Assembly: GCF_029633865.1 (NCBI RefSeq)
Contig: NC_079221.1
Span: 5,549,700 to 5,613,699 of the forward strand
Direction: 5' to 3'
Source of the DNA: Lampris incognitus
Lineage: Eukaryota > Chordata > Actinopteri > Lampriformes > Lampridae
Length of the DNA: 64,000 nt
This document shows positions 12,381 to 27,581 of this stretch, in pieces. A program made the translations under genes and the position numbers. The stretch's first letter is position 1. Every line of letters begins with the position of its first letter. The notes beneath the pieces were generated by a model. That model saw only the letters and a list, made by a program, of their open reading frames with translations. It searched no databases and was not told where the DNA came from.

Positions 12381-13171
12381 TGCGGATCGTAGACGAGATT
12401 ATTATAGCCGACGTGCGAAACCACGAATCCCAAAAACTGCACAGTATTGAAAAACGGGTCCGTTTGATTGAGAGACTATTGAGAGAGCGAGCGAGCGAGC
12501 GTGAGCGAGATAGAGAAGAAGAAGAAACAACAAAAAAAACAAAAATAAAACAAAAAAACAAAGATACTCCAGGAGGTGTTTGAAAAGCTAAAAAAAAATA
12601 AAATAAAATAAAACCCTATTCTTCACACGCATAAAGAATACGCTATCTGAACGGCAGACGGGTCGTTAAAGAGAAACACACCCCGAAGTTCCCAAGAACA
12701 TTTTTTAAAGACGGCTTGAAATCAACGCGGGAAAATCCTCTTTTTTTTTCGCGCGGCGGGAAAAAGTCTTCTTTTTTTTTTCGCGCGTTTCGGTGCCAAA
12801 GGCGCGCGAGACCTGTTGAATTCGGTTGGACAATGTGAGTTGACATCCTGTAGCTGTATCAATGGCGGCTGGCGGCGGCCCGTATGTGTTATTTTCCATG
12901 TAAATGTTATTCTGATTGTTTTATTCGTGTTTTTTTTTTTTTTTAATTTTTTTATTTCGGCATCCTGAAAATCGGGGAGTTTACTTTCGACGCACTTTGT
13001 GGATATGTACGTATGTATACACAGCTTTTTTTTTTGGTTTTTAAGACTTTGGTTAACCCATTTTATTTCTTTCGCTAAAATATATATAAATGTTTACCTG
13101 TATAAAAGTCACACGTATAAGCCTTTCATTTTATCATAATTAAAAACGTCTTTAAAAAAAATAATAATAAA
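12381..13171 (+). other. sp9 3' UTR with candidate poly(A) signals
   Basis: A-rich, repeat-free sequence follows the stop codon. AATAAA-type signals occur near 12599-12612, inside a run of AAATA repeats, and at 13166-13171 (AATAAATGCC). Which one is used cannot be decided from sequence. No other gene is seen. Confidence 0.5.
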
Positions 13172-15110
13172 TGCCCGAGGCTGTAATGGTGTGGTGCAGA
13201 TTTGATTTTTATTTTGATGTTTTTCCCGCCACAAAAATTTTCAGCCAGGCCTAAATCAAAACGCGGGAAATAAGAAATGGGGAGAGAGTGCGTTTCCCTA
13301 AACTCTATCAGGTTATCGCACCTTGACTATGACGGTTCCCTCTGCGGAATAAATCAATGTTTAATGCCCCGGAAAAGACATTTCATGCCCAAATGAAAAT
13401 CTTGTTAAATGGCATTAATTATGACTTGGAGCATATCGCAGCCCCATGTGTCTTGTATTTGCGATTAGGGATTCGTGTCTTATCAAATATCTAATTAATC
13501 TCCGAGACATCTTTTGTTCGGGTTTCCAAAAGGGAAGGGGGGTTTGATGACAAAAGGTCCCTGCATATTTATTCTAATTGTCCAAATTAACTGCTTTAAT
13601 TTGCATACCAAACGGTGGCCCAAGAATAAGGGTTTAGATCTTTCTCCCCCGCAAGAGCAACCGCTAGATGTTACTGGGAGCAGTTTGGGAGCCGGTGAAA
13701 AGGGAAGGGGTGCACAAGGGCCACATGCAAATTGGGGAATCCGAAACGGCGCTCGCGCGGCGCAGTCAAATGGCGCCCTCGTGTTATTTGAATATCAGTG
13801 GACCCGTGTTGAAAAGGGGGTTCAAGGATGCTCCTCTGACTTCTTTGTGCTTACCCAGCGCAGCGTCCGGCCGTCAAAAGAGAAAGCCGGGGGAATAATT
13901 ACATAGCGCCGAGTCGTCTGCATGGGCTTGGGAATACGTTAGGGAAAAGCGTCTCATCCAGACGCTTCCCCCCCCCTTCTTCTTCTTCTTTTTTTGGAAG
14001 AGGAAGTTAAATTGACCAGAAGGCAATAGAGGCAAATTATTTTCATTTCCTTTTTGTGCAAGCGGTTTGACGGCCAGATGATGAAAACTATCAAATTAAG
14101 AAATACATTTTGAATTTTGTCAATGTACACAAGACGCGCGAGCTCAAACAATGGTGTGATTTTAAGTGTTCAGTCGAGCAATTGAGGTAAATAATCTGTG
14201 TGCAGACTCATTTAGATTTTAGATTTTTCCAGTCTGGGATTCTGGAAATTTCTAACAGACACGTAACGTCGACATTCTAGGGCGGCCAATTAATCCTGCA
14301 AAATAATAAAAATGAAACTAAAATAAACGGGGGCTATTTTATGAATTATTATTTTATTCATTATTTTAACATTTTTCTTCGTTTTAAACTAAATACGGTG
14401 GCCTGATGTGCTTATTAAGCCAAACAGTTAAAAATTTAAAATAAATAAATTATGATGCAGCCTCGGTCAAATGCATGATGGAGGGACGTGGGCAAAGGAC
14501 GTGATCATGTCTTTATTTCCCTCCTTTAATGCGGACTTGCTGGACGCAAAGCAGGAAAGGCAGCCCCGCCGGAAGCGCGTCCTGGCGCTGGCGGGCTCGG
14601 CTCGTCGTCACGCCGCGGCGTGCGCGTTTCTCCTGGAATATGACAAACACGATGGGGGGGAATAAACCGTCTCCGGAGCTAAAAGGGTTGCTTGGGATGT
14701 ATCGAGCATCCTTAGGCATGGGCTTAATTTAGACTAAATTCACCAGCACAGGGTCAGGGTCATCCATTAATGGGATAAGCGAGACGCTCAGATTCACAGC
14801 GATCAAACCCCATTAACTGACGACGTCATCATTAATTCTGTCAACAACAACAACAACAAAAATGCATGCACTGAGTTTGAAGAAATTAATATTTACTTCT
14901 GGAAAATGAACTCTTTTGCTCAACAATTCATAGCAAGCCAGTATCATCGCCCAATAAAAATAACATCACTATATAGGCTATTAGAAAATAAGATAAAGTA
15001 ATAAATGTAATCATCATTATTATTATTATTAACAACAAAAAGAGCTAAATACCGCAGCTGCGGAAACAACCTCAACATACAAGTGGCCGTCTGATGTTTT
15101 AAAAAATGGC
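13172..15110. other. Repeat-free spacer between sp9 and cir1
   Basis: About 1.9 kb without recognisable genes or transposons, which is notable in this repeat-rich window. It has AT-rich homeodomain-type cores (TAATTA, CTAATTG, TTAATTTGCAT between 13410 and 13610 and again near 14270-14460). It is a plausible place for sp9 cis-regulation, but this is inference from position and composition only. Confidence 0.4.
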
Positions 15111-15111
15111 T

Positions 15112-15117
15112 TTTATT
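15112..15117 (-). terminator. Candidate cir1 poly(A) signal
   Basis: tttatt on the plus strand (AATAAA on the minus strand) lies about 190 bp downstream of the cir1 stop codon, a usual distance for a short 3' UTR. Confidence 0.5.
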
Positions 15118-15306
15118 TGTCCTCTGCTGCCCTCTACTGGAACCAAAATATACCCCGCATACAATAAGCGTCGTCACAAAAGTGGAGCACACAAGGGACA
15201 ATACATTTTCTGTGGAATACCGTGAACCTGAGAGAACATGCGAAACTGCAGGTTGCAAACATACGGAAACAGGGTGGATTGGGGCAAACAAAAGCTGCGG
15301 GGCAAG

Positions 15307-18300
15307 TCAGCGTTTTCTCTGTTCTCTCTCTCTGCTCCTCTCCCTTCTCTCGCCGGGGCTCCTGCTCCTTCTTCTGCCCTCTCCATCTTTTCGCCTTTCC
15401 CTGCTCCTGCTCCTCCCATTATCAACCCGCTCTTTTCTTCCGTCTGAGCCTCTTCTACTCCTCTCCCCGTCCCTACTGTAATGCCCGCCATAACCCCTGT
15501 CTCCCCTGCCTCTCTCACGGCTCCTACTTCTGTCCGAGCCAGACTTGGAGCGACTGGTTCTCCGCCTATCCCGGCCTCCCTGCGGCTTGTTCTTTTTCTC
15601 TGGGCTGTGTTTTCGCCCCTCGCTCCTGCCCTCCTCCGTCCTTCTCTGTCTGCTGTCTCTGGCCTCCTCTTTAGGCTGCTTCTGTTCAGCGCGAGGACTC
15701 CTGCTCCTGCTCCTGCCAGGAGAGCTCTTGTTGTGACTCTTGACTTGTCTCTCGTTCTTAGTGCCGCCATCGCGACAAGAGTAATTTTTCTTGCTCTTCT
15801 TTCTCTTCTGGCTCTTGGACTTGCCGTGGCTGCTCGAGTCCGAGTCGTCGCGGCTGCTGCTGTCAGATGAGTCGCTCGAGCTGTCGCTGCTCTCGTGCTT
15901 TTTCTTGTGCTTCCTTTTGCTCTTCTTTTTCTGTTTTTTGCTCTTCTTCCCCTTCTGCTTTTCCAAGCGATCAAGCTTCCTGTGAAACAAACACAATTTG
16001 CTATACATTTCACACTGTGACAGCTGACGTGTGCTAAAACAAGCGCAGTATTTCACTCGTGCACATTGCCCAGGTTTCAGTGATATGGAAGGAGATGGAA
16101 AATGCAGCATCGCATAATGAAAAAGTACCACTCCAATTAAAGAGTATGCATTCAGTGCTCTTTTAGGGGTTGTGTAAATATAAATCATAGATGCATAGGA
16201 ATATTTTTTTTTTTTGAAGAGATGGAAAACAATCTCTTCCAAACTTCAGACACCATCATTACTCAAAATATGCATCCTTTTTGTTCCAGTATTTAGAAAA
16301 AATACATAAAACTATCTACATGTTCATACAAGTACTTGTTTCTTCAGACCACTATAAGTTTGAGCATAGGAAATGATTTAAACCCAGGAAAGAAGCAAAA
16401 TAAAAGACTGAGATTTGGCGATGTCAACATCTCGATTTCAGTTTGGCACTGGGGCCTTTACACATTTTTTACTGAAATATAGGAACTGATTTATAGCGCT
16501 ATGTGTGTACCTCAGGAGCTTCTGCTTCTGTTTGGTGGTCAGAGACTTCAAGAATTCCACCTCGGGATCCTCCTCTTCATCACTGGCAACATATTCCTAT
16601 GACAGCACACCCCCCAAAAAGGTGTCAATGAATGTCAAAGAGAAGGGATACCATGGCGAAAATACATCAACACATCTTCGCTGCATGGGAGTTGCATCTG
16701 CACACCATACACAAGGCCTTTCAACGGTGATAAAACTTATTTCAACAAGTCCCACTTAAGTTGCTTAGACTGAAATAGCTTTTGTTGTTTACACCACAAA
16801 CAGGCCACTTGGTAACAATCACATGTAGGCAAAGGGACATATCAAGGATATTGTTGGTCTTTCTCTTTCAAGGGGAGTTATGTGTGTGCCACTGTAAAGG
16901 CTCATGTGTGTAAAAATGGGGGGAGGGGGGGGAGAGAGGGATGATTACCTGTGACGGATCACAAACAGTAGCATTTCTATCAAGGACACATTTTTTCAGG
17001 GCAAACCCACTGTTTCTCATCTCCGCCATTAACTCTGAGGGGTGCATCGACGGACCTGTTAGCACAAATCACAGCCTCAGAGTCCCATTGATGTCAGCCC
17101 CTGCCAACCACCACCTCCACAGTGGGAATTTCAGGGGCAGCTTTGTTAACAGAATGGGACATCAAATCAACTCACTCCACTTCCGGCTGAGCAAATCATA
17201 CAATATCATTCTCCACCAAAGCAGCGGTTAGGAGAATAAGAATACACAATAATTGCATTTTTCTGCCGGCACAGGAGGGGCACTATTACGGCACTCCACC
17301 ATGAACACCGTGCACCGGACTCTCCCCACAGTAAACACATTGCTTTACTACTCAACTCTCTGATTGCAAGAGTCAGAATCGGCTCAAAAGCCAGGGGCTC
17401 CAGCTGATACGGCAGAACAGAGATACAGTAGCCGGCGCTGCTGTAACATCATCAGCGGCCCGGGTCTGACCCACTGAATACAAATGTCCATCAGTCAGTC
17501 AAGTGTTCGCCTGTCCTTGGTTCAACCTTCTTTTTTTTAATACACTTTCCACAATTTCTGCATTCATTCTGCATTCTGTACTATATAAATAAAATTTGCC
17601 CAATCGTTCTTTGGTGTTTAACTGACTGTATGTGAAAGTGTATTCTATACGTATCCATCTACACATAGAGAGAGTACGACAGAAACAGTGGAGAGGTAAC
17701 TTGATAGTAAATGGAAACAGAATTTTACCAATGTCTACAGCATCTTTGCTGCAAATTATTTGAAAGTTTAGTTTTATGGAACAAATGTAAAATTGGTACT
17801 GCTACGAAACATTTTCTTAGAACACGTTGAATTTGGTCAAAGTGTTTGCTAAAATTGTTACTTAAATCGCAAAGTAACCGTTGAGAAAAATGTCATCCTT
17901 TTATGAAATTTTATGGATGACACTCTTTTATGACAGTAATAACCTGCAAGTTACCTGCTGCTTCCTCTGTCACCACAGAGCTGGCATTGATTCCAGACAG
18001 TCCAAAGAGAGGACACTCTCTGTCCGTGTTCACATGGCCCCATTTGTGACATTTGATGCATCTCACATTGCGCACCTGGAAATTAAATGTCAGTAGACAT
18101 GAATGTCTCTATTCTATTGCTCTCTATTGTATTCTATTCATCTGAAAAGGTCAATTGTGACACGTGTTACAATTTAACAGCGATGTGTCTGGTATTTAAC
18201 ATAAAAAGTAACTTCTATGTTTAAGTTAATAAAATGAAATGTAAATTATGTCCAGCACCTCGTGACTCCTATAATTATAAAATTGCAGCTAAAGGATGCT

Positions 18301-19479
18301 ACTAATAACATTAAACCCCCCAAACAATTCATAAAAATTACATTTTTGATTTATTAAAACCCCTAGGGTACTTAAATATACACTTTTTCAAATGTAAAGG
18401 GTACATGACATGAAATTAATAAGGCATAGGTGAAGATGGAATAATAATATCTACAATCATAATGTGCAACAGCTAATGCCTTTGAGTGATGTACAAATAG
18501 TCACTACACTCACCTGGATCCCAAATGGCTGATCTCGTATATTCATGTCATCCTTTGCATACCTATACGAGAGAGACAAACATACCATTTACTATTAATA
18601 CCATACGCCGGCATACTACCTACCAAGAATTCAATGATGAAAGGGATTGGGCAAAAACATCAAGTATTTACTTCTCTCGAGGAGCCACCTTTTGCCACTC
18701 AAACTTGTACTCTGACTCCCCCTCCTAGAAAGAATAAAAAATAAATAAACAATTAAAGAGTTCAATTTCAGTGATAGGTGCTTGGAAAACTTAAGCAAAC
18801 CAAGTGCAATATGTAACACATTATCATATTGCCCAAAATAAAATATGGCATATCTAAATGAGCTCAAAACCAGACAAGATTTAAAGTGCAATATACGTGC
18901 CAGTGTATTATCTTGCATGGTAATTTAGTTTACCTCTTTTGTTTCCTCTTCAGAAGAAGGACAATAATAAGGAAGAAAAGAATGAACGGTTAAAATACAT
19001 GTTTTTAAGTAAAAAAAAAAGAAAAAAATCAAAAAGATTACAAAATATTCTTTTGGAAAGGGTTAGAAGGATTTGGTTTAAGGGAAAGTAGTGATTTACC
19101 TTTGGAAGCTCCAGGAGGAGCCTCATACATAAAATTGAGACCATTTTTAACACGGTCATCCCCCATCAATAACCTAGCGAGAGCGTACGAGAAAAACAAA
19201 CGTCAGTGCAGAGCAAAACATAAAACTTACTCTATATGTGAAGACAATATAACAAGGGAGGTAATCTGAAGATGCGGATGGAACGTCTTCATTGTGAAGG
19301 ACCACAAGTAAAAATGGCTTTGCAGACAAAGTTACAGAAAACCTCCACAATTTATATGTAAATATCAAATAGTCAATCCTTGTGTGTGTGTGTGTGTGTG
19401 TGTGTGATATAGTGGTTTTTGGGGGTTTTTTGGGATATATATATATATATACATATATATCGCACTCATGAGCTGCTAA

Positions 19480-19526
<47 letters not shown>

Positions 19527-20599
19527 CCATTATTCAAACCACTTATCCTGCTCTCAGGGTGACGGGGATGCTGGAGTCTATCCCAGCAGTCATTGGGTGG
19601 CAGGCGGGGAGACACCCTGGACCGCCATGGCCGCCCGGCCATCACAGGGCCATATATCTGAAGATTGTTGTGTTGTAGTGTTGTTATTGCATGTTAACTA
19701 CACCGAGAGAGCCAGGAAACCGGAGTCAAATTCCATCTAAGTGCAAACCTACATGGCCAATAAATATGATTCTGATTCTGAAATACGTGTTTTCAAACAA
19801 GCACGTTAATCAGAAGGCAGGTGCGTCGAAAGGATACATTTTTGAGGGAGGCGAGGTTCATCGTTTATCCTAACCTGTTGTTGTAGGTCTCCTGTTCCTT
19901 CAGGTATGCCTGCATCAGATCTTCTTGCTTCTTCTTCTCGTAAGTTAACTTCTGCTCTGCGATCCATACCTGTGCGATGGAAGATGCAGAGCCATTCAGT
20001 TCATACCCCCAGCTACCTCAGACAGGCGCATGTATGCCTTCTCGCCTGACGCATGATTTGCTCGAGAAACGTATATCTGCAGAGACGTGCAATTACCCTG
20101 CTATTCCTTCGTTCATTACCTTACAAAACCACAAAGCAAGCAGCGTTAACTAATTGTGCATTATTATCTATTCATTGTGCTTGCTGCAAAATAGCTAATT
20201 ACGGGCTGGGGTTGTGGTGGAAGACTTACTTGCTGCTAGTAAATTACAGGTTGGAATGCAGAATACAGACCCAAAACCAAGACAGATTTAAATCCAGTAC
20301 ACGTCGATGTTTCGTTAAGGTTTCTGTCGTAAAGTGATTTCGTTGACTTCTGGTCAGCTAAATCAACGTATCTGCTTAACCCAACTAGTTAAAAAAAACA
20401 AAGAAGTTACCCATGAAGCTAAACAGGCTAACTGAATTAAATGGATGCCAACGACTGACAGCTTAGCTAGGTTAGCAGGCTAGTTTAGCCTGATCGGCGG
20501 CAGCACAGCGAAAGCAGTGGCACTTACCTTTTTGATATTTGACTTGGACGCAGGGTGAAAGTCTTTCTTGCACATAAAATTTGCAAACGATTTCCCCAT
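15307..20599 (-). CDS. cir1: CIR1, co-repressor interacting with RBPJ
   Basis: Ten coding exons, highest coordinates first: 20528-20599, 19875-19969, 19100-19173, 18934-18947, 18672-18724, 18514-18562, 17955-18075, 16949-17055, 16511-16596, 15307-15979. Phases agree throughout and give 447 aa (human 450). The start [19 protein letters not shown] and the Cir_N domain (about 12-50) are conserved. A CCHC-type knuckle uses C125, C128, H133 and C140 ([16 protein letters not shown]). The block [18 protein letters not shown] follows. The last exon is a long K/R/S-rich tail with RSRSRSPR-type repeats, as in splicing-associated proteins. The human protein links RBPJ to SAP30/HDAC repression of Notch targets in the nucleus and also binds SR kinases. 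Exon 4 is only 14 nt. The gene is convergent with sp9, and its promoter side faces scrn3. Confidence 0.95.
19382..19526. repeat. Compound microsatellite (TG)n, (AT)n, (CT)n in cir1 intron 2
   Basis: A TG run at 19382-19406, AT runs near 19435-19460, a CT run at about 19481-19500 and a further AT run to 19526. It directly abuts a SINE-II tail fragment. Confidence 0.9.
19527..19652 (-). repeat. SINE family II, 3' fragment
   Basis: This carries the tail of the second tRNA-derived SINE family of the window, in reverse orientation: ATCCATTAT, then AACC.CTTATCCTGCTCTCAG, then CCCAGCAGTCATTGGG. The tRNA head is missing (5' truncation). Full-length comparison copies are at 46045 and 63091. Confidence 0.82.
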
Positions 20600-21020
20600 G
20601 GTGGAAACACCAGCAGGTTAGACCGTTGTCGCGGAACTGAAAACCCTAACTAGCTAGCTAGCTAGCTTGCTGGCTACAAGCAGCTTCCTCCGCCGTCCGC
20701 AGCGGCGGAAACGGACGAAGCCAGTTCCTTATTGGGACATCCGGTTAAAGTTCAGGGCCACTCGAAGAAGCAGCGTCGATAAAATAAAAATAAAAATAAA
20801 ACAAACGTCATTTGCGTATTGAAGACGACCTTTGGCGTGGACCAATAATGTAGCGTAATTACTCAGAGGAAAACGTTTCCAACATGGACACAGATATGTT
20901 TCAGGGGTGAAAAAGCAAGGGGTGGATTTGTTGGTTTAAAAGACCTGTTTTCATTTTACTAAACATCATCATCGTCATCATTATTATAAACAACATGAAT
21001 GATAATGATAATTTAATGAG
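20600..21020. other. cir1 upstream region
   Basis: The 5' UTR and promoter side of cir1. A short CpG-rich patch at 20685-20730 (cgccgtccgcagcgg) lies about 90-130 bp upstream of the start codon and is the likely core promoter. No TATA box is evident. Nothing else is recognised. Confidence 0.4.
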
Positions 21021-21025
21021 AGTAA

Positions 21026-21160
21026 TGTAACCGGCTATGTTGTTGCCCGGTGCGGGATTCGATATGAGGTGTACTGCACCACAAAGCGACGTCACTAACC
21101 GCTCGGCTAAAGAGTCGGACCCATTAGCTAGGGGCTAACGGGTCTTAGTAGTAGTTTACA
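21026..21160 (-). mobile_element. Solo short LTR of TRIM-type element (family 1)
   Basis: On the minus strand this begins TGTAAACTACTACTAAGAC and ends CCGGTTACA, matching both LTRs of the element at 52302-52650. It contains the same tRNA-like core, with A-box TAGCCGAGCGG and a B-box-like ATCGAATCCC. A 5-bp duplication gtaat flanks it (21022-21026 and 21161-21165, sharing one ambiguous base), as expected for LTR integration followed by LTR-LTR recombination. It is a fossil with no coding capacity. Confidence 0.72.
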
Positions 21161-21360
21161 GTAATTCATAATAACACTGTAAACTCTAGCACACCAAAAT
21201 TAGTTATGGCTCACGCAAAATACCAAAGATGTGTAATTGGGGAAAATGACACGTTACTAAATGACAACACACAGCTTGAGGCACACACACGAGGGGCCGG
21301 TCTACATGCTGACCATTGCTGGCTAACGGGAGAACCGTCCAGCCATTAGTCGCCTTGGCT

Positions 21361-21518
21361 TGTAACGTGCATGGATAAGAAGACACGCTGGCAGCTGGCT
21401 TGCGAGTCTGACCCTTCAGTCGAGCGGTTAGCGATGCCTCCTGCGGTGCAGGCAATACGGGTTCGCGTCCCGGCCGCGGCAGTTCCTGCGGTTGCGTTGT
21501 CCCCCTGAATTCGCTGCA
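21361..21518 (+). mobile_element. Short LTR-like repeat with tRNA-like core (family 2)
   Basis: It begins TGTAACGTGCATGG and ends GAATTCGCTGCA (TG...CA type). The core GTCTGACCCTTCAGTCGAG, followed by CGGTTAGCGATG, aligns with the family 1 LTR core, and a B-box-like GGGTTCGCGTCCC follows. The copy at 22091-22325 is the same family in reverse. I call it a likely solo LTR by analogy with family 1; no internal region is seen here. Confidence 0.55.
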
Positions 21519-21630
21519 ATACATTTAACAAAAAAAACAGTAGGAAATAGGGGGAGAGGGCCCGGGGTCCCCCTTTGCTTCTGAAGTACGAATGAGGAAC
21601 CGTCTTCTGACGTGTGAGTTGACCGTGTGT

Positions 21631-22889
21631 AATAAAGTAAAAGAAATATCTTTCAACATTATTCATAGATTTTATCCAACTAATCAATATTTGCAGAGAC
21701 TTAAGAAGGACATTGATGTGAGTTGTTCTCTCTGTGGTTCGTTTGATGAAACATTGGTTCATTTATTTTGGTCTTGCCCACACACTAAACAACCGTGGAG
21801 TAGGTTGTCTCGTTTGATTATTGGTCATATTTACCCTCATTTCACCCCGAGTTGGAAAAATGTGTCGTTTGGATATACTGAATTTGATAGGAACCTCGAT
21901 TCTCAGTATTATTTAATCAATTTGCTAATTATCTTAACAAAATTTCATATTCACAGATCTAAATTCTCTAGCGAGAAACCTAATTTTCCCGAGCCGTCTG
22001 CGTATATCAAACAATATATTTCATCAATATCTGATGGTGAAAATAAAAAAGCTGTAAAAACGTATAAGCACTTTATTATTTACAAAGTATTGTAGCGAAT
22101 TCGGGGGACAACGCAACCACAAGAACTGCCGCGGCCGGGACGCGAACCCGTATCGCAGGAGGCGTCGATGTAGCGAATTCGGGGGACAACGCAACCACAG
22201 GAACTGCCGCGGCCGGGACGCGAACCCGTATCGCCCGGACCGCAGGAGGCATCGTTAATCGTTCGACTAAAGGATCAGACCCGCGAGCCAGCAGCCAGCG
22301 TGTGTTCTTATCCATGCACGTTACAGTATTTAGTTAAGTATGTAATTTATTTGTTCTACTTTATACAATCCCCCTGGCGTATTTATGTTACTGTTTATGA
22401 TAACATATGTGTTAATGTTGTATACATTTAATAATGTGACTATTGTTGATTGACATTGTTGTGTACTATTTTTGTTCACTTTTGTTAATAAAGTTCTTTA
22501 AAAAAATGTTGTTTGGATATACTGAATTTGATAGGAACCTCGATTCTCAGTATTATTTAATCAATTTGCTAATTATCTTAACAAAATTTCATATTCACAG
22601 ATCTAAATTCTCTAGCGAGAAACCTAATTTTCCCGAGCCGTCTGCGTATATCAAACAATATATTTCATCAATATCTGATAGTGAACACGTTACAGTATTT
22701 AGTTAAGAATGTAATTTATTTGTTCTACTTTATACAATCCCCCTGGCGTATCTATGTTAATGTTTATGATAACATATGTGTTAATGTTGTATACATTTAA
22801 TAATGTGACTATTGTCGATGGATATTGTTGTATACTATTTTTGTTCACTTTTGTTAATAAAGTTATTTAAAAAAAGAAAAAAGAAAAAC
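21631..22889 (+). mobile_element. L1-clade LINE 3' end, 5'-truncated, internally rearranged
   Basis: The insertion is bounded by a 15-bp direct repeat, gagttgaccgtgtgt (21616-21630 and 22890-22904). The coding part gives the C-terminal end of an L1/Tx1-type ORF2, with the zinc-knuckle pattern SCSLCGSFDETLVHLFWSCP, and stops near 22095. A 3' UTR with AATAAAG and an A-tail follows. From 22508 a second, partial copy of the same tail (YTEFDRNLDSQYYLINLL) follows directly and ends in its own A-rich tail. An LTR remnant (22091-22325) sits in the first 3' UTR, and its right end is still present in the second copy. The second copy therefore arose by tandem duplication after that insertion, with an internal deletion. 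Confidence 0.8.
22091..22325 (-). mobile_element. Short LTR-like repeat (family 2) inserted in L1 tail
   Basis: It is the reverse-oriented counterpart of 21361-21518: it starts TGTAGCGAATTC and ends CACGTTACA on the plus strand. The CGAATTC-side end is present twice in tandem (22091 and 22170). GTATT flanks both sides (one base shared with the element), and the uninterrupted L1 tail at 40430 shows the empty site. It is a fossil without coding capacity. Confidence 0.6.
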
Positions 22890-23154
22890 GAGTTGACCGT
22901 GTGTTTTGTTTCCGGGTCACGGAAACTGCGACCGTGACCTTTGTATTGGACTAGACGGTGCAACATCTGTTTCCGCTCAGGCGAAAGCTGAAACGAAACC
23001 GAGTGACGGACGCGTCTTATCAGCGCCAGTAAGAGCGCCTTTCGCCACGTTTACTGCGTTTCGCTTCGGCGCCCTCGCAGATCTGGGGGATTTATGAGCG
23101 GTTTGTGCGCAAATCTGAATACCCCGTCACGTCTGATCGCGTTTCATTATTAAG

Positions 23155-26709
<3,555 letters not shown>

Positions 26710-26907
26710 GGACACGCCTGAAGTCCAAACTAGTCGTACATTGTGGCAGTAGAACCGCTGAATACACCCATACAGTTCTTCCAAAGTGTCTTGACTGGTT
26801 TGTATGTTACCTTTTGGTTGTGGTGCAGAGGATTATAAATGCGCTTATATTTATGTATGAACCAATATATCACATTATTTTTGGAAAAGAGCACTTGTCT
26901 TAATGCA

Positions 26908-26913
26908 AATAAA
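26908..26913 (+). terminator. scrn3 poly(A) signal
   Basis: AATAAA, 199 bp after the scrn3 stop codon and followed by an A/T-rich region. It is the only good signal before the next repeat. Confidence 0.7.
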
Positions 26914-27062
26914 AAATGAGCTGCTCAAATTAAATGGGTTATCAAAAGCTTAGTGGTGGACCACACCATAAATAATAGAAATAAAAAGTTAAAAAAAAAA
27001 GCAGTTTCCTTCTTCATTTTTGTGTTGAATACAGGTAAATATGTTATTTATTTATTTTGGAT

Positions 27063-27496
27063 CCCCCCCCCCTTTTTCTCCCCAATTGTTTCCGGCCAAT
27101 TACCCCACTCTTCCGAGCCGTCCCGGTCTCTGCTCCACCCTCTCTGCCGATCCGGGGAGGGCTGCAGACTACCACATGCCTCCCCCCATACATGGAGTCA
27201 CCAGCCGCTTCTTTTCACCTGACAGTGAGGAGTTTCACCAGGGGGACGTAGCGCGTGGGAGGATCACACTATTCCCCCCAGTTCCCCCTCCCCCCTGAAC
27301 AGGCGCCCCGACCGACCAGAGGAGGCGCTAGTGCAGCGACCAGGACACATACCCACATTCGGCTTGCCACCCGCAGACACGGCCAGTTGTGTCTGTAGGT
27401 TAAGCCCAACCAAGGCGGAGGTAACACGGGGGTTCGAACCGGCGATCCCTGTGTTGGTAGGCAACAGAATAGACCGCTACTCTACCCGGATGCCCC
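27063..27496 (-). repeat. tRNA-derived SINE (family I)
   Basis: Full-length reverse copy between the 3' ends of scrn3 and gpr155. The poly-C/T tail is at 27063 and the tRNA-like head ends at the CTACCCGGATGCCCC side. The flanks are both TTATTTATT-rich, so the target duplication is ambiguous. Confidence 0.88.
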
Positions 27497-27575
27497 TAAA
27501 CATTTTATTTATTAGAAGAAGAAAAAAAAAACTCTAATCAAGACACAAGCGATAGAAGAGAGGCCAGCAATGAAT

Positions 27576-27581
27576 TTTATT
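27576..27581 (-). terminator. Candidate gpr155 poly(A) signal
   Basis: tttatt on the plus strand gives AATAAA on the gpr155 strand, about 900 bp after its stop codon. The intervening 27582-28475 has no repeat or ORF of note and fits a 3' UTR. Confidence 0.5.

Noticed and set aside
15174-16013. 279-aa minus-strand open frame rich in R, A and G
   Set aside because: It is an out-of-frame shadow of the RS-rich last exon of cir1.
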